The notes beneath the pieces were generated by a model, which was given only the letters and a program-made list of their open reading frames with translations, ran no database searches and was not told where the DNA came from. DNA of 64,000 bases from Mesorhizobium_B sp035998495 (GTDB taxonomy: Bacteria > Pseudomonadota > Alphaproteobacteria > Rhizobiales > Rhizobiaceae). The DNA is taken from assembly GCA_035998495.1 (NCBI GenBank), contig DASYHP010000036.1, positions 6,968 to 70,967 on the forward strand, read 5' to 3'. The position numbers and the translations under genes were made by a program. Position 1 is the stretch's first letter, and each line of letters begins with the position of its first letter. Of the stretch, positions 1 through 8,759 are shown in pieces.

Positions 1-1
1 C

Positions 2-1402
2 GGCATGATCGACCGGCTCGTCGCCGCGACCGAAGGCTTTCTGGCTGCCCGCGGCATCCGCGCGCCGCTGATGGTGGTGCGCGGCGACGGGGCGCTGGTC
101 TCCGCCGGCTTCGCCCGCGCCCGCCCCATCGAGACGATCCTGTCCGGCCCCGCCGCGTCGCTCGTCGGCGCGCGCGTGCTGACCGGCCTCGACGCCGCCA
201 TCGTTTCCGACATCGGCGGCACCACCACCGATGTCGCCGTGCTGGAGAACGGCCGTCCGCGGCTCGACCCGGACGGCGCGACCGTCGGCGGCTTCCGCAC
301 CATGGTCGAGGCTGTCGCCATGCGCACCACGGGCCTGGGCGGCGACTCCGAGGTCAGCCTGGAGGAGGGCGGGCTCGCGCCGAAGCTCAAGCTCGGTCCG
401 CGCCGCCTCGTGCCGCTGTCGCTTCTGGGCGTGGCGCATGGCGCGTTCTTGCGCGAGCATCTTGAACGCCAGCTCCGCGCGCCCAATCCCGGCCGAATGG
501 ATGGCCGCTTCGCAGTCCGCACCGGCCTGCCCGAAAGCTTTTCCGCCGGCCTGAGCGCGGCTGAAGCGAAACTCTACCAGAGGATCGGCGCCGAGCCCCT
601 GCCGCTCGACACGGGCCTTTCGTCCACCGCCCAGCTCGCCACGCTCGACCGGCTGGTGGCGCGCGGGCTCGTCCACCTCTGCGGCTTCACGCCCTCCGAC
701 GCGGCGCATGTCCTGAACCGCCAGTCCAACTGGAGCCGGGACACGGCGCTCTTGGGCGCGGAGCTCTTCGGCCGCAAGCGCGACGGCCGTGGCGCGCCCG
801 TCGCCACAGGCGCCGAGGCGCTGGCCCACCGGGTGCTCGAGGCCGTCACGCGCGCGTCGGCCGAGGCCATCCTGGAAACGGCGCTCTTCGAGGACGGGTT
901 CGATGGAAGGGAAATGCTGACCAGCCCCCTCGTGCAGCGGGCGCTGGACGGGCGGGGAGGGGTGTCGCGCCTGAGCCTTTCGCTCGACCGTCCGGTGGTG
1001 GGCTTGGGCGCCTCGGCCGGGCTCCACTATGCCGGCCTGCCCCGACTCCTCGGCGTGCCTTGCGAGGTGCCCACCGACGCCGACGTGGCCAACGCGCTGG
1101 GCGCGGTGGCGGGCCAGGTGAGGGTCAGCGCCGAGGCCGGCATCACCCAGCCGCAGGAAGGCGTTTTCCGCGTCGCCTCGGCGCGGGAGGTGCGGGATTT
1201 CTCCAGCGGTGCGGCGGCCTTGGAAGCGGCGGCCGAAGCGGTGCGCGGGCTGGCGGCCGAGAAGGCCGAGGCCGCCGGCGCGGACCGCGCCGAGATCGAG
1301 TTCTTCCGCGAAGAGGACTGGGCGACCGTCGAGGGCAAACGCATGCTGATCGCCGCCCGCGTGGTCGCGGTTGCCGCCGGCCGGCCGCGCATCGCCGCAT
1401 GA
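2..1402 (+). CDS. Hydantoinase/oxoprolinase family protein, 3' part (5' end outside window)
   Basis: This reading frame is already open at the first base, so the gene starts upstream; 466 residues are visible. The segment DIGGTTTDVAVLENG (about residues 70-84 of the visible part) is the glycine/threonine-rich ATP-binding phosphate loop of the N-methylhydantoinase A / 5-oxoprolinase superfamily, and the text after it (TTGLGGDSEV) is also family-typical. Members use ATP to open cyclic amides such as hydantoins or 5-oxoproline in the cytoplasm. The substrate cannot be told from the sequence, and no B subunit is visible downstream; one could lie upstream. The gene ends 82 bp before malate synthase G on the same strand. 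Family assignment is firm, specific function is not. Confidence 0.88.
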   Translation, partial: GMIDRLVAATEGFLAARGIRAPLMVVRGDGALVSAGFARARPIETILSGPAASLVGARVLTGLDAAIVSDIGGTTTDVAVLENGRPRLDPDGATVGGFRTMVEAVAMRTTGLGGDSEVSLEEGGLAPKLKLGPRRLVPLSLLGVAHGAFLREHLERQLRAPNPGRMDGRFAVRTGLPESFSAGLSAAEAKLYQRIGAEPLPLDTGLSSTAQLATLDRLVARGLVHLCGFTPSDAAHVLNRQSNWSRDTALLGAELFGRKRDGRGAPVATGAEALAHRVLEAVTRASAEAILETALFEDGFDGREMLTSPLVQRALDGRGGVSRLSLSLDRPVVGLGASAGLHYAGLPRLLGVPCEVPTDADVANALGAVAGQVRVSAEAGITQPQEGVFRVASAREVRDFSSGAAALEAAAEAVRGLAAEKAEAAGADRAEIEFFREEDWATVEGKRMLIAARVVAVAAGRPRIAA

Positions 1403-1484
1403 ACACCGCGCCGCCCGGCCGAATTGACCCACGCCGCGTCGCATGGAACAACCCCAGCCTTCCCGAGCCACGGAGCGAGCGCCC

Positions 1485-3656
1485 ATGACCGAACGCGTCC
1501 ACCTTGCGAGCCTTCAGGTGGCGAACGAGCTGGCCCGCTTCGTGGAGGACGAGGCGCTGCCCGGCACGGGCATTGAGCCTGCTCGCTTCTGGGGCGAGCT
1601 TGCGGCGGCCTTGCGCGACCTCACGCCGAAGAACCGGGCGCTGCTCGCCCGCCGCGACGAGCTCCAGGAACGGCTCGACCAATGGCACCGCGAGAACGGC
1701 GCGCCGGCGGATCTCGCCGCCTATGAGGCGTTCCTGCGGGAGATCGGCTACCTCGTGCCCGAAGGCCCACCCTTCACGGTCGCCACCGAGAACGTGGACG
1801 ACGAGATCGCGCGCATGGCCGGCCCGCAGCTCGTCGTGCCCGTGATGAACGCGCGCTATGCGCTGAACGCCGCCAACGCCCGCTGGGGCTCGCTTTACGA
1901 CGCGCTCTACGGCACCGATGTCATTTCCGAGGCGGAGGGTGCGCAAAAGGGAAGGGGCTACAACCCCGTCCGCGGTGAGAAGGTCGTGGCCTGGGCGCGC
2001 GCATTCCTCGACGAAGCCGCGCCGCTCGCAGGCGCAAGCTGGCGCGATGCCAGGGGCGTGGCGGTCGAGAACGGCGGTCTGCTGGTCCGAACGGATGCAG
2101 GCCCGCAACGGCTTGCCGACGAAAACGCCTTCGCGGGCTATCTCGGCGGGCCCGAACAGCCCAGCCAGATCCTGCTCAAGCATAACGGCCTGGGCGTCGA
2201 AGTCCTATTCGACAAGGAGTCCCCCATCGGCAAGGCCGACCGCGCCGGCATCTCGGATGTCTGGCTCGAAGCCGCGCTCACCACGATCATGGACTGCGAG
2301 GATTCCGTCGCGGCCGTGGACGCCGAGGACAAGGTGCTGGTTTACCGCAACTGGCTCGGCCTGATGAAGGGCGACCTCACCGAGGAGGTCGCCAAGGGCG
2401 GAAAGACCTTCACCCGAAAGCTCAATCCCGACCTCGATTATCGCGCGCCCGCAGGGTCCACCTTTCCGCTGCGTTGCCGCTCGCTCATGCTCGTGCGCAA
2501 TGTCGGGCATCTGATGACCACGCCTGCCATGCTCGACGCGGACGGCGACGAGGCGCCGGAAGGCATTCTCGACGCGTTTGTCACCGCGCTTTGCGCGCTT
2601 CACGACGTCGGTCCGGACGGCCGCCGCATGAACTCGCGAACCGGCTCGGTCTATATCGTGAAGCCCAAGATGCACGGGCCGGACGAGGTCGCCTTCGCGA
2701 GCGAGTTGTTCTCGCGCGTCGAGGATGCGCTGAACCTCCCCCGGGACACGCTCAAGATGGGCATCATGGACGAGGAGCGGCGCACGACCCTGAACCTCAA
2801 GGCGTGCATCCGCCAAGCCGCCTCCCGCGTCTTCTTCATCAACACGGGCTTTCTGGACCGCACAGGGGACGAGATCCATTCGAGCATGGAAGCCGGCCCG
2901 ATGATCCGCAAGGGTGACATGAAGCAATCCTCCTGGATCAAGGCCTATGAGGACAACAATGTCGATGTGGGCCTCGAATGCGGGCTGGCCGGCCGCGCCC
3001 AGATCGGCAAGGGCATGTGGGCCATGCCCGACATGATGGCGGCCATGCTCGAGCAGAAGATCGCACATTTGCGGGCCGGCGCCTCCACGGCCTGGGTGCC
3101 CTCGCCCACGGCCGCCACGCTGCACGCCGTCCATTATCACCGCGTCGATGTGTGGGATGTCCAGGCCGCTCTCGCCAAGCGCCCGAAAGCCAAGCTGCAC
3201 GACATCTTGTCCGTGCCGGTGGCGGTGCGGCCCAATTGGACGCCGGAGGAGGTGCAGCGCGAGCTCGACAACAACGCGCAGAGCATCCTGGGCTATGTCG
3301 TGCGCTGGATCGATGGCGGCGTCGGCTGCTCGAAAGTGCCTGACATCGACGATGTCGCGCTCATGGAGGACAGGGCCACGCTGCGCATCTCGTCTCAGGC
3401 CATCGCCAACTGGCTGGAGCACGGGGTCTGCACGCAGCACCAGGTGATCGAAACCATGAAGCGTATGGCCACCGTGGTGGACCGCCAGAACGCGGCCGAC
3501 CCGCTCTATCGCCCCATGGCGCCCGACTTCGACGACTCGGTCGCCTTCCAGGCGGCGTGCGACCTCGTCCTGCAGGGGCGCCAGCAGCCCAACGGCTACA
3601 CCGAGCCGATCCTCCACCGTCGCCGGCTGGAGCGGAAGGCGGCGGACGCGGCCTGA
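1485..3656 (+). CDS. glcB: Malate synthase G
   Basis: Malate synthase G condenses glyoxylate with acetyl-CoA to give malate, completing the glyoxylate bypass or glycolate use. From the ATG at 1485 the protein is 723 residues, the same length as the E. coli enzyme. GGAG about nine bases upstream supports this start over an ATG at 1443. Recognisable segments include TTIMDCEDSVAAVD (active-site acidic region), RNVGHLMTTPAM, MGIMDEERRTTLNLKA and the C-terminal GCSKVPDIDDVALMEDRA region that holds the catalytic aspartate in the family. It stands alone; isocitrate lyase is not in the window. Its stop is 26 bp before tsaB, so read-through into the next operon is possible. Confidence 0.97.
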   Translation: MTERVHLASLQVANELARFVEDEALPGTGIEPARFWGELAAALRDLTPKNRALLARRDELQERLDQWHRENGAPADLAAYEAFLREIGYLVPEGPPFTVATENVDDEIARMAGPQLVVPVMNARYALNAANARWGSLYDALYGTDVISEAEGAQKGRGYNPVRGEKVVAWARAFLDEAAPLAGASWRDARGVAVENGGLLVRTDAGPQRLADENAFAGYLGGPEQPSQILLKHNGLGVEVLFDKESPIGKADRAGISDVWLEAALTTIMDCEDSVAAVDAEDKVLVYRNWLGLMKGDLTEEVAKGGKTFTRKLNPDLDYRAPAGSTFPLRCRSLMLVRNVGHLMTTPAMLDADGDEAPEGILDAFVTALCALHDVGPDGRRMNSRTGSVYIVKPKMHGPDEVAFASELFSRVEDALNLPRDTLKMGIMDEERRTTLNLKACIRQAASRVFFINTGFLDRTGDEIHSSMEAGPMIRKGDMKQSSWIKAYEDNNVDVGLECGLAGRAQIGKGMWAMPDMMAAMLEQKIAHLRAGASTAWVPSPTAATLHAVHYHRVDVWDVQAALAKRPKAKLHDILSVPVAVRPNWTPEEVQRELDNNAQSILGYVVRWIDGGVGCSKVPDIDDVALMEDRATLRISSQAIANWLEHGVCTQHQVIETMKRMATVVDRQNAADPLYRPMAPDFDDSVAFQAACDLVLQGRQQPNGYTEPILHRRRLERKAADAA

Positions 3657-3682
3657 AAGCGTCGCCCCGACGATCCGCTCAG

Positions 3683-4366
3683 GTGACGCTCGTTCTCGCC
3701 ATCGACACCGCGGCCGACCGCGCCGCCGCGGCCGTCCTCGACGCGTCCGAGGGGCGCGAGCCCGGCCGCGCGGTGGAGGTCATGGCGACGGGCCACGCCG
3801 AGCGCCTGATGGCCGTGATTGCCGAGGCCCTGCGGCAGGCAGGCGTGGGCTATGCCGATCTGGGGCGGATCGCCGTGTCGGTGGGCCCCGGCTCGTTTAC
3901 CGGCGTGCGGGTGGGCGTCGCCACGGGGCGGGGGCTGGCGCTCGCCCTGAGCGTTCCGGCCGTGGGCGTGTCCACCCTGGAGGCGCTGGCGGCGGAGGCC
4001 CGAAGCCAGACCGCTTCCGCGCATCCCGTGCTGACGGCGCTCGACGGCGGTCGCGACACGGTGTTCGCCGCGGCGTTCGACGAGGAGGGCGCGGTGCTGC
4101 GCGAACCCACGGCGGTCGGCCTGGAGGAGGCCGTCGCCTGGGCTCGCGAGATCAGGCCGATCCTGGCGGGAACGGCCGCCGCCCGGCTCGCCGCCGCCCT
4201 GCCGGACTTGGCCTTGCCGGTCGGGCCGCAAGCGCCGACCGCCGACATCGCCGTCTTCGCGCTTCTGGGCGCGGCGAAGTCGGTTCACGGCAAGCCGAAA
4301 CCCCTTTACCTGCGCCCGCCCGATGCCAAGCCGCAGGCGGGCTTCATCCTTCCCCGGCGGGCCTGA
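3683..4366 (+). CDS. tsaB: tRNA threonylcarbamoyladenosine biosynthesis protein TsaB
   Basis: TsaB is the non-catalytic ASKHA-fold partner of TsaD in making t6A37 on ANN-decoding tRNAs. The protein begins VTLVLAIDTA, the usual N-terminal beta strand, so a GTG start at 3683 is chosen; it gives 227 residues, normal for the family. The motif GPGSFTGVRVG at about residues 68-78 is diagnostic. Its stop overlaps the rimI start by one base (TGATG), so the two are translationally coupled. The tsaB-rimI order is conserved in many proteobacteria. A longer in-frame upstream extension would run into the glcB coding region and is rejected. Confidence 0.95.
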   Translation: MTLVLAIDTAADRAAAAVLDASEGREPGRAVEVMATGHAERLMAVIAEALRQAGVGYADLGRIAVSVGPGSFTGVRVGVATGRGLALALSVPAVGVSTLEALAAEARSQTASAHPVLTALDGGRDTVFAAAFDEEGAVLREPTAVGLEEAVAWAREIRPILAGTAAARLAAALPDLALPVGPQAPTADIAVFALLGAAKSVHGKPKPLYLRPPDAKPQAGFILPRRA

Positions 4367-4848
4367 TGCGGCTGCCCCTTCGCTTTCAGAAACCCTTTGT
4401 GGTCGAGCCGCTCGGACCCGACGACGCGGAGACCATGTCGCACGTCCATGCGGAAGGCTTCGCTCGCGCCTGGGGGCCGCACGAGTTCGCCGAGCTCATG
4501 GAACAGCGCACGGTGTTCGGCTACGCCGCGCGAAAGGAGGGCGACCGCGAGCTTCTGGGCTTCGTTCTCGCGCGGCTGGCGGCGGGAGAGGGCGAAATCC
4601 TGACGATCGCGGTCAAGGGCGCCTGCCGGGGCCGCGGGCTGGGCTGGCTCCTCATGGACGCCGTGCTGCGCGCGCTTCACCGCGAGCGCGCCGAGGCGCT
4701 GTTTCTGGAGGTGGACGAGAACAACGGCCCAGCCGTCCGCCTCTACCGCCGCTTGGGCTTTCACGTCGTGGGCCAAAGGCCGCGCTACTACCGGGAGAAC
4801 CAGGGCCAGCCGACCAACGCCCTCGTCATGCGCCGGGACCTGTCCTGA
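4366..4848 (+). CDS. rimI: Ribosomal protein S18-alanine N-acetyltransferase
   Basis: A 160-residue GNAT acetyltransferase placed directly after tsaB, the standard position of rimI. The acetyl-CoA binding segment contains RGRGLGWLLMD, and the C-terminal part has the typical LEVDENNGPAVRLYRRLGF block found in RimI proteins. It acetylates the N-terminal alanine of S18 in the best-studied species; other protein targets are possible. Start and stop are well placed, with a one-base overlap with tsaB and only 11 bp before plsC. In many rhizobia I recall a fur/mur gene following rimI; it is absent here. Confidence 0.92.
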   Translation: MRLPLRFQKPFVVEPLGPDDAETMSHVHAEGFARAWGPHEFAELMEQRTVFGYAARKEGDRELLGFVLARLAAGEGEILTIAVKGACRGRGLGWLLMDAVLRALHRERAEALFLEVDENNGPAVRLYRRLGFHVVGQRPRYYRENQGQPTNALVMRRDLS

Positions 4849-4859
4849 GCGCGCGGGTC

Positions 4860-5723
4860 ATGCGCGGCGCCGTCCGCCTCTCGGCCACGCTTCTGGCGGT
4901 CCTCGCCGCCGCGCTTGTGCTCGTGCCGCCGCTCGTGCTCGCCGCCCGGACGGACTGGTTCCCGCCCGGCGCCGTTTCCAAGCTTTGGTATCGAGCAGCA
5001 CTCCGGGCGCTGGGCTGGCGCGTGCGGGTGGAAGGCCGGCTGCCGCCGGCCCGGCCGCTCCTGATCGTCGCCAACCACGTGTCCTGGGCCGACATCCTGG
5101 TGCTCGGCGCGCAGGGCGAATTGAGCTTCGTCGCCAAGAGCGAGGTGGCGTCCTGGCCCGTGATCGGCTGGCTCGCCAGGCTGCAGAACGCCTTGTTCGT
5201 GGACCGGGAGCGCCGCCGCGCGTCCGGCGAACAGGCCCATGCCGTGGCCGGCCGTCTGGCTGAGGATGCCGCCGTGGTGTTGTTCGCCGAAGGCACCACG
5301 GGCGACGGCAATCTCCTGCTGCCCTTCAAGAGCACCCTGTTCGGCGCGCTGAAGGTCTCGGCGCGGAACGGCGACCGTCCGGTGACGGTGCAGCCGGCGG
5401 CCGTCGCCTACACGAAACTTTACGGCGTGCCGCTGGGTCGGCCGGAGCGCGGCATCGCCTCCTGGATCGGCGACCGCTCGCTCGGGCATCACCTGTGGCT
5501 GCTCGCCCGGCATGGGCCGCTCGACGTCGTGCTGAGTTTCGGCGAGCCTTTCGCGGCGGATATCGGTCACGGTCGCAAGGAACTGGCGCGGCGATGCGAG
5601 GCCGAGGTGCGCCGCCTGGCCGTAGAGGCGCTGCGCGGCGAGGCGCAACCCGCAACCGCGGCAAGTCACGATCTGCGGGAATCCCGACATATGAGGGTTC
5701 AAGCCGGATCGAAAAGCCTTTAA
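4860..5723 (+). CDS. plsC: 1-acyl-sn-glycerol-3-phosphate acyltransferase
   Basis: A 287-residue membrane-anchored acyltransferase. An N-terminal hydrophobic helix (about residues 8-29) precedes the PlsC domain, which has the catalytic NHVSWAD (HX4D, residues 72-78) and the substrate-binding FAEGTT (residues 142-147). The likely reaction is acylation of lysophosphatidate to phosphatidate at the inner membrane. Rhizobia also carry related OlsA acyltransferases for ornithine lipids; the position between rimI and miaB favours the general PlsC-type gene, but the two cannot be separated with certainty. The ATG at 4860 was taken because it precedes the hydrophobic helix directly. Confidence 0.88.
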   Translation: MRGAVRLSATLLAVLAAALVLVPPLVLAARTDWFPPGAVSKLWYRAALRALGWRVRVEGRLPPARPLLIVANHVSWADILVLGAQGELSFVAKSEVASWPVIGWLARLQNALFVDRERRRASGEQAHAVAGRLAEDAAVVLFAEGTTGDGNLLLPFKSTLFGALKVSARNGDRPVTVQPAAVAYTKLYGVPLGRPERGIASWIGDRSLGHHLWLLARHGPLDVVLSFGEPFAADIGHGRKELARRCEAEVRRLAVEALRGEAQPATAASHDLRESRHMRVQAGSKSL

Positions 5724-5734
5724 AAGCACCCGCC

Positions 5735-7126
5735 ATGGAAAACGTGAGAGAACAGCGCAGCAGGACCGCGCCCGCGTCGGAGCCCGCCGGCAAGAAGGTC
5801 TTTCTCAAGACCTATGGCTGCCAGATGAATGTCTACGACTCCCAGCGCATGGGCGACGCGCTCTCGCGCGAGGGCTTTGCCGCGACCGAGCGGATCGAGG
5901 ACGCCGACCTGATCCTGCTCAACACCTGCCACATCCGGGAAAAGGCGGCCGAAAAGGTCTATTCGGAACTCGGCCGCATCCGGAAACTCAAGCGCGAGCG
6001 GGAGGGCCGCGGCCTGGAGACGCTGGTGGGCGTCGCCGGCTGCGTGGCGCAGGCGGAAGGCTCGGAGATCATCCGCCGCGCGCCGCTTGTCGATTTCGTG
6101 ATCGGCCCGCAGACCTACCACCATCTGCCCGAGGCGCTCGGACGCGCGAGGGCGGGCGAGAAGGTCGTGGCGACCGAGTTCGGCGCCGACAGCAAGTTCG
6201 ACCACCTGCCGCCCACGAAAGCCGCGCCGACCCGCGCCCGGGGCGTCACTGCCTTCCTCACGGTCCAGGAAGGCTGCGACAAGTTCTGCACCTTCTGTGT
6301 CGTGCCCTATACCCGCGGCGCGGAAGCCTCGCGGCCCGTTTCGGCAATCGTCGCGGAAGCCGAGCGGCTGGCCGAAGCCGGTGTGCGCGAGATCACGCTG
6401 CTCGGCCAGAACGTCAACGCCTGGACAGCCGAAGGGCCGGACGGCAAGCCTTGGGGCCTCGGCCGCCTTCTGCACCGGCTGGCGGAGATCCCCGGGGTCG
6501 CGCGGCTTCGCTACACCACGAGCCACCCGCGCGACATGGACGACGCGCTGATCGCCGCCCATCGCGACCTGCCCGCGCTGATGCCCTATCTTCACCTCCC
6601 CGCGCAGTCGGGGTCGGACCGCGTGCTGAAGGCCATGAACCGCCGCCATAGGGCCGCCGACTATCTCAGGCTCGTGGAGCGCATCGTGGAGGCCCGGCCC
6701 GACATCGCGCTGTCCGGCGACTTCATCGTCGGCTTTCCCGGCGAGACGGACGAGGATTTCGCCGCCACGCTGGGCATCGTGGAGGCGGTGGGCTATGCCC
6801 AGGCCTTCACCTTCAAATACTCGCCCCGGCCCGGCACGCCCGCCGCCGACCTCACGGAGCAGGTTCCCGAGCCTGTGAAGGACGAGCGGCTGCAGCGCCT
6901 TCAGGCGCTCGTGAACGCTCAGGCGCAAGCCTTTGCCCGAAGCCTCGTCGGCCGCGACATGGACCTTTTGATTGAGAAGCCCGGCCGCCTCCCGGAGCAG
7001 ATGGTGGGCCGCTCCCCCTGGCTTCAGCCGGTGATCGTCCCCATTTCGGTGGGCCAGGTCGGCGAAATCCGCCCCGTGCGCGTTACGGAAGCGGGAAGCC
7101 ACACCCTCCGGGCGGAAGCCGCTTGA
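5735..7126 (+). CDS. miaB: tRNA-2-methylthio-N6-dimethylallyladenosine synthase MiaB
   Basis: MiaB is a radical-SAM methylthiotransferase that adds a methylthio group to i6A37 of tRNAs. The 463-residue protein shows three domains: an N-terminal MTTase domain with cluster cysteines in KTYGCQMN, NTCHIREKA and GVAGCVAQ; the radical-SAM core with CDKFCTFC (CxxxCxxC); and a C-terminal TRAM domain. The start at 5735 was chosen because TYGCQMN lies about 25 residues from the N terminus, as usual; more upstream starts would extend into plsC. The gene follows plsC by 11 bp and precedes phoH by 25 bp, consistent with one operon. Confidence 0.97.
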   Translation: MENVREQRSRTAPASEPAGKKVFLKTYGCQMNVYDSQRMGDALSREGFAATERIEDADLILLNTCHIREKAAEKVYSELGRIRKLKREREGRGLETLVGVAGCVAQAEGSEIIRRAPLVDFVIGPQTYHHLPEALGRARAGEKVVATEFGADSKFDHLPPTKAAPTRARGVTAFLTVQEGCDKFCTFCVVPYTRGAEASRPVSAIVAEAERLAEAGVREITLLGQNVNAWTAEGPDGKPWGLGRLLHRLAEIPGVARLRYTTSHPRDMDDALIAAHRDLPALMPYLHLPAQSGSDRVLKAMNRRHRAADYLRLVERIVEARPDIALSGDFIVGFPGETDEDFAATLGIVEAVGYAQAFTFKYSPRPGTPAADLTEQVPEPVKDERLQRLQALVNAQAQAFARSLVGRDMDLLIEKPGRLPEQMVGRSPWLQPVIVPISVGQVGEIRPVRVTEAGSHTLRAEAA

Positions 7127-7151
7127 GAGGCATCATTCCAAGGAGTTCCGC

Positions 7152-8198
7152 TTGAGCGGCACAGTGGACGTCAAAATACCGGCCGCCGGCGCGTCGGACA
7201 TGACGCATGTCGTGCTCACCTTCGACAACAACAAGCTGGCCAGCGCCCTTTACGGCCAGTTCGACGAGAACCTGGCGCGGCTCGAGCAGAAGCTGAACGT
7301 GGACATCCGCTCGCGCGGCAACCAGCTCACCATCCGCGGCAATGCGGTGGCGGCCGAGCAGGCGCGCCGAGCGCTCGACCATCTCTACGGCATCCTGCAG
7401 AAGGGTGCCGACATCGCGCCCTCCGACGTGGACGGGGCCGTGCGCATGGCGCTCGCCGCGGACGATCAGCTCACTTTGCCCACGCTGGAGAAGAAGGGCC
7501 GCATGGCGGCCGCCCAGATCGCCACGCGCAAGCGCACGATCTATGCCCGCTCGCTCAACCAGGACGCCTATATGCGCGCGCTGGAGCGCTCGGAACTGGT
7601 GCTCGGCATCGGCCCCGCGGGCACGGGAAAAACCTATCTCGCGGTGGCGCATGCCGCCCAACTGCTTGAGCGCGGCATGGTGGAGCGCATCATCCTGTCG
7701 CGGCCGGCCGTCGAGGCGGGCGAGCGGCTGGGCTTTTTGCCCGGCGACATGAAGGAGAAGGTCGACCCTTACTTGCGCCCGCTCTACGATGCGCTCTACG
7801 ACATGATGCCGGCCGACAAGGTCGAGCGGGCGATCACCGCAGAGGTCATCGAGATCGCGCCGCTCGCCTTCATGCGCGGGCGCACGCTGGCCCATGCCGC
7901 GGTGATCCTGGACGAGGCGCAGAACACCACGCCCATGCAGATGAAGATGTTCTTGACGCGGCTCGGCGAAGGCTCGCGCATGATCGTCACGGGCGATCCC
8001 ACCCAGATCGACCTGCCCTCCAACACCCGCTCGGGTCTCGTTGAAGCCCTGCGTGTGCTCGACGGCGTGCCGGGCGTGGTCACCGTGCGCTTCAACGACA
8101 AGGACGTGGTGCGCCATCCGCTGGTGGCCGAGATCGTGCAGGCCTATGACCGCGACGCGCGCATCGCCCGCGGCGTGGCGGTGGACGAGCCGGATTGA
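7152..8198 (+). CDS. phoH: PhoH family ATPase
   Basis: A 348-residue cytoplasmic ATPase of the PhoH/YbeZ type. An N-terminal KH-like segment (about residues 15-90) is followed by the P-loop NTPase domain with Walker A GPAGTGKT and the DEAQNTTPMQMKMFLTRLG segment containing Walker B. PhoH-like proteins are thought to act with YbeY in ribosome or RNA maturation, and ybeY follows directly. A TTG start at 7152 is preceded by AAGGAG six bases upstream; an ATG at 7200 is the alternative. The stop is 3 bp before the ybeY start. Confidence 0.93.
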   Translation: MSGTVDVKIPAAGASDMTHVVLTFDNNKLASALYGQFDENLARLEQKLNVDIRSRGNQLTIRGNAVAAEQARRALDHLYGILQKGADIAPSDVDGAVRMALAADDQLTLPTLEKKGRMAAAQIATRKRTIYARSLNQDAYMRALERSELVLGIGPAGTGKTYLAVAHAAQLLERGMVERIILSRPAVEAGERLGFLPGDMKEKVDPYLRPLYDALYDMMPADKVERAITAEVIEIAPLAFMRGRTLAHAAVILDEAQNTTPMQMKMFLTRLGEGSRMIVTGDPTQIDLPSNTRSGLVEALRVLDGVPGVVTVRFNDKDVVRHPLVAEIVQAYDRDARIARGVAVDEPD

Positions 8199-8201
8199 GC
8201 C

Positions 8202-8759
8202 ATGCTCGCGGCCTTTCCGCAATCGGGTGACGCGCCGGCCCTTGAGCTGGAAATCCTCTCCGTCGGTCCGCTCGGCATCGAGCTCAGGGTCGAGGGCGTC
8301 GGCTGGCCCGACCCGGCCCGGCTCGCGACTCTTGCGGAGCAGGCGATCGGCGCCGTGCTTGCGGAGACGCAGGCGCAAGGCGCGCCGGGCGCGGAGCTCT
8401 CGATCCTCTTTTCCGACGACGCCCATGTGCGGGCGCTGAACGCCCGCTGGCGCGGGGTGGACAAGCCCACCAACGTCCTGTCCTTCCCGCTCATGGCGCT
8501 CGCGCCGGGCGCCCCGCTTCCGCCGGTTTTGGGCGACATCGTGCTCGCGGCCGAAACCGTGGCGCGGGAGGCGGCAATGGAAGGCAAGCCGCCGGAGCAC
8601 CATGTCCTGCACCTGCTCGTCCACGGTCTCCTGCACCTGATGGGCCATGACCATCGCCACGACGACGAGGCGGAAGCGATGGAGAACCTCGAGCGCCGGA
8701 CGCTCGCCCGCCTCGCCATTCCCGACCCCTATTCGGAAGCTTCTTCAGTCAGGCCATGA
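8202..8759 (+). CDS. ybeY: rRNA maturation endoribonuclease YbeY
   Basis: YbeY is a single-strand-specific metalloendoribonuclease needed for 16S rRNA 3'-end maturation and ribosome quality control. The 185-residue protein carries the zinc-binding HGLLHLMGHDH motif near residue 145 and the preceding NARWRGVDKPTNVLSFP block typical of the family. It sits between phoH and a CorC/HlyC-type gene, the usual order in proteobacteria. Its stop overlaps the next start as ATGA, so translation is coupled. Confidence 0.96.
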   Translation: MLAAFPQSGDAPALELEILSVGPLGIELRVEGVGWPDPARLATLAEQAIGAVLAETQAQGAPGAELSILFSDDAHVRALNARWRGVDKPTNVLSFPLMALAPGAPLPPVLGDIVLAAETVAREAAMEGKPPEHHVLHLLVHGLLHLMGHDHRHDDEAEAMENLERRTLARLAIPDPYSEASSVRP

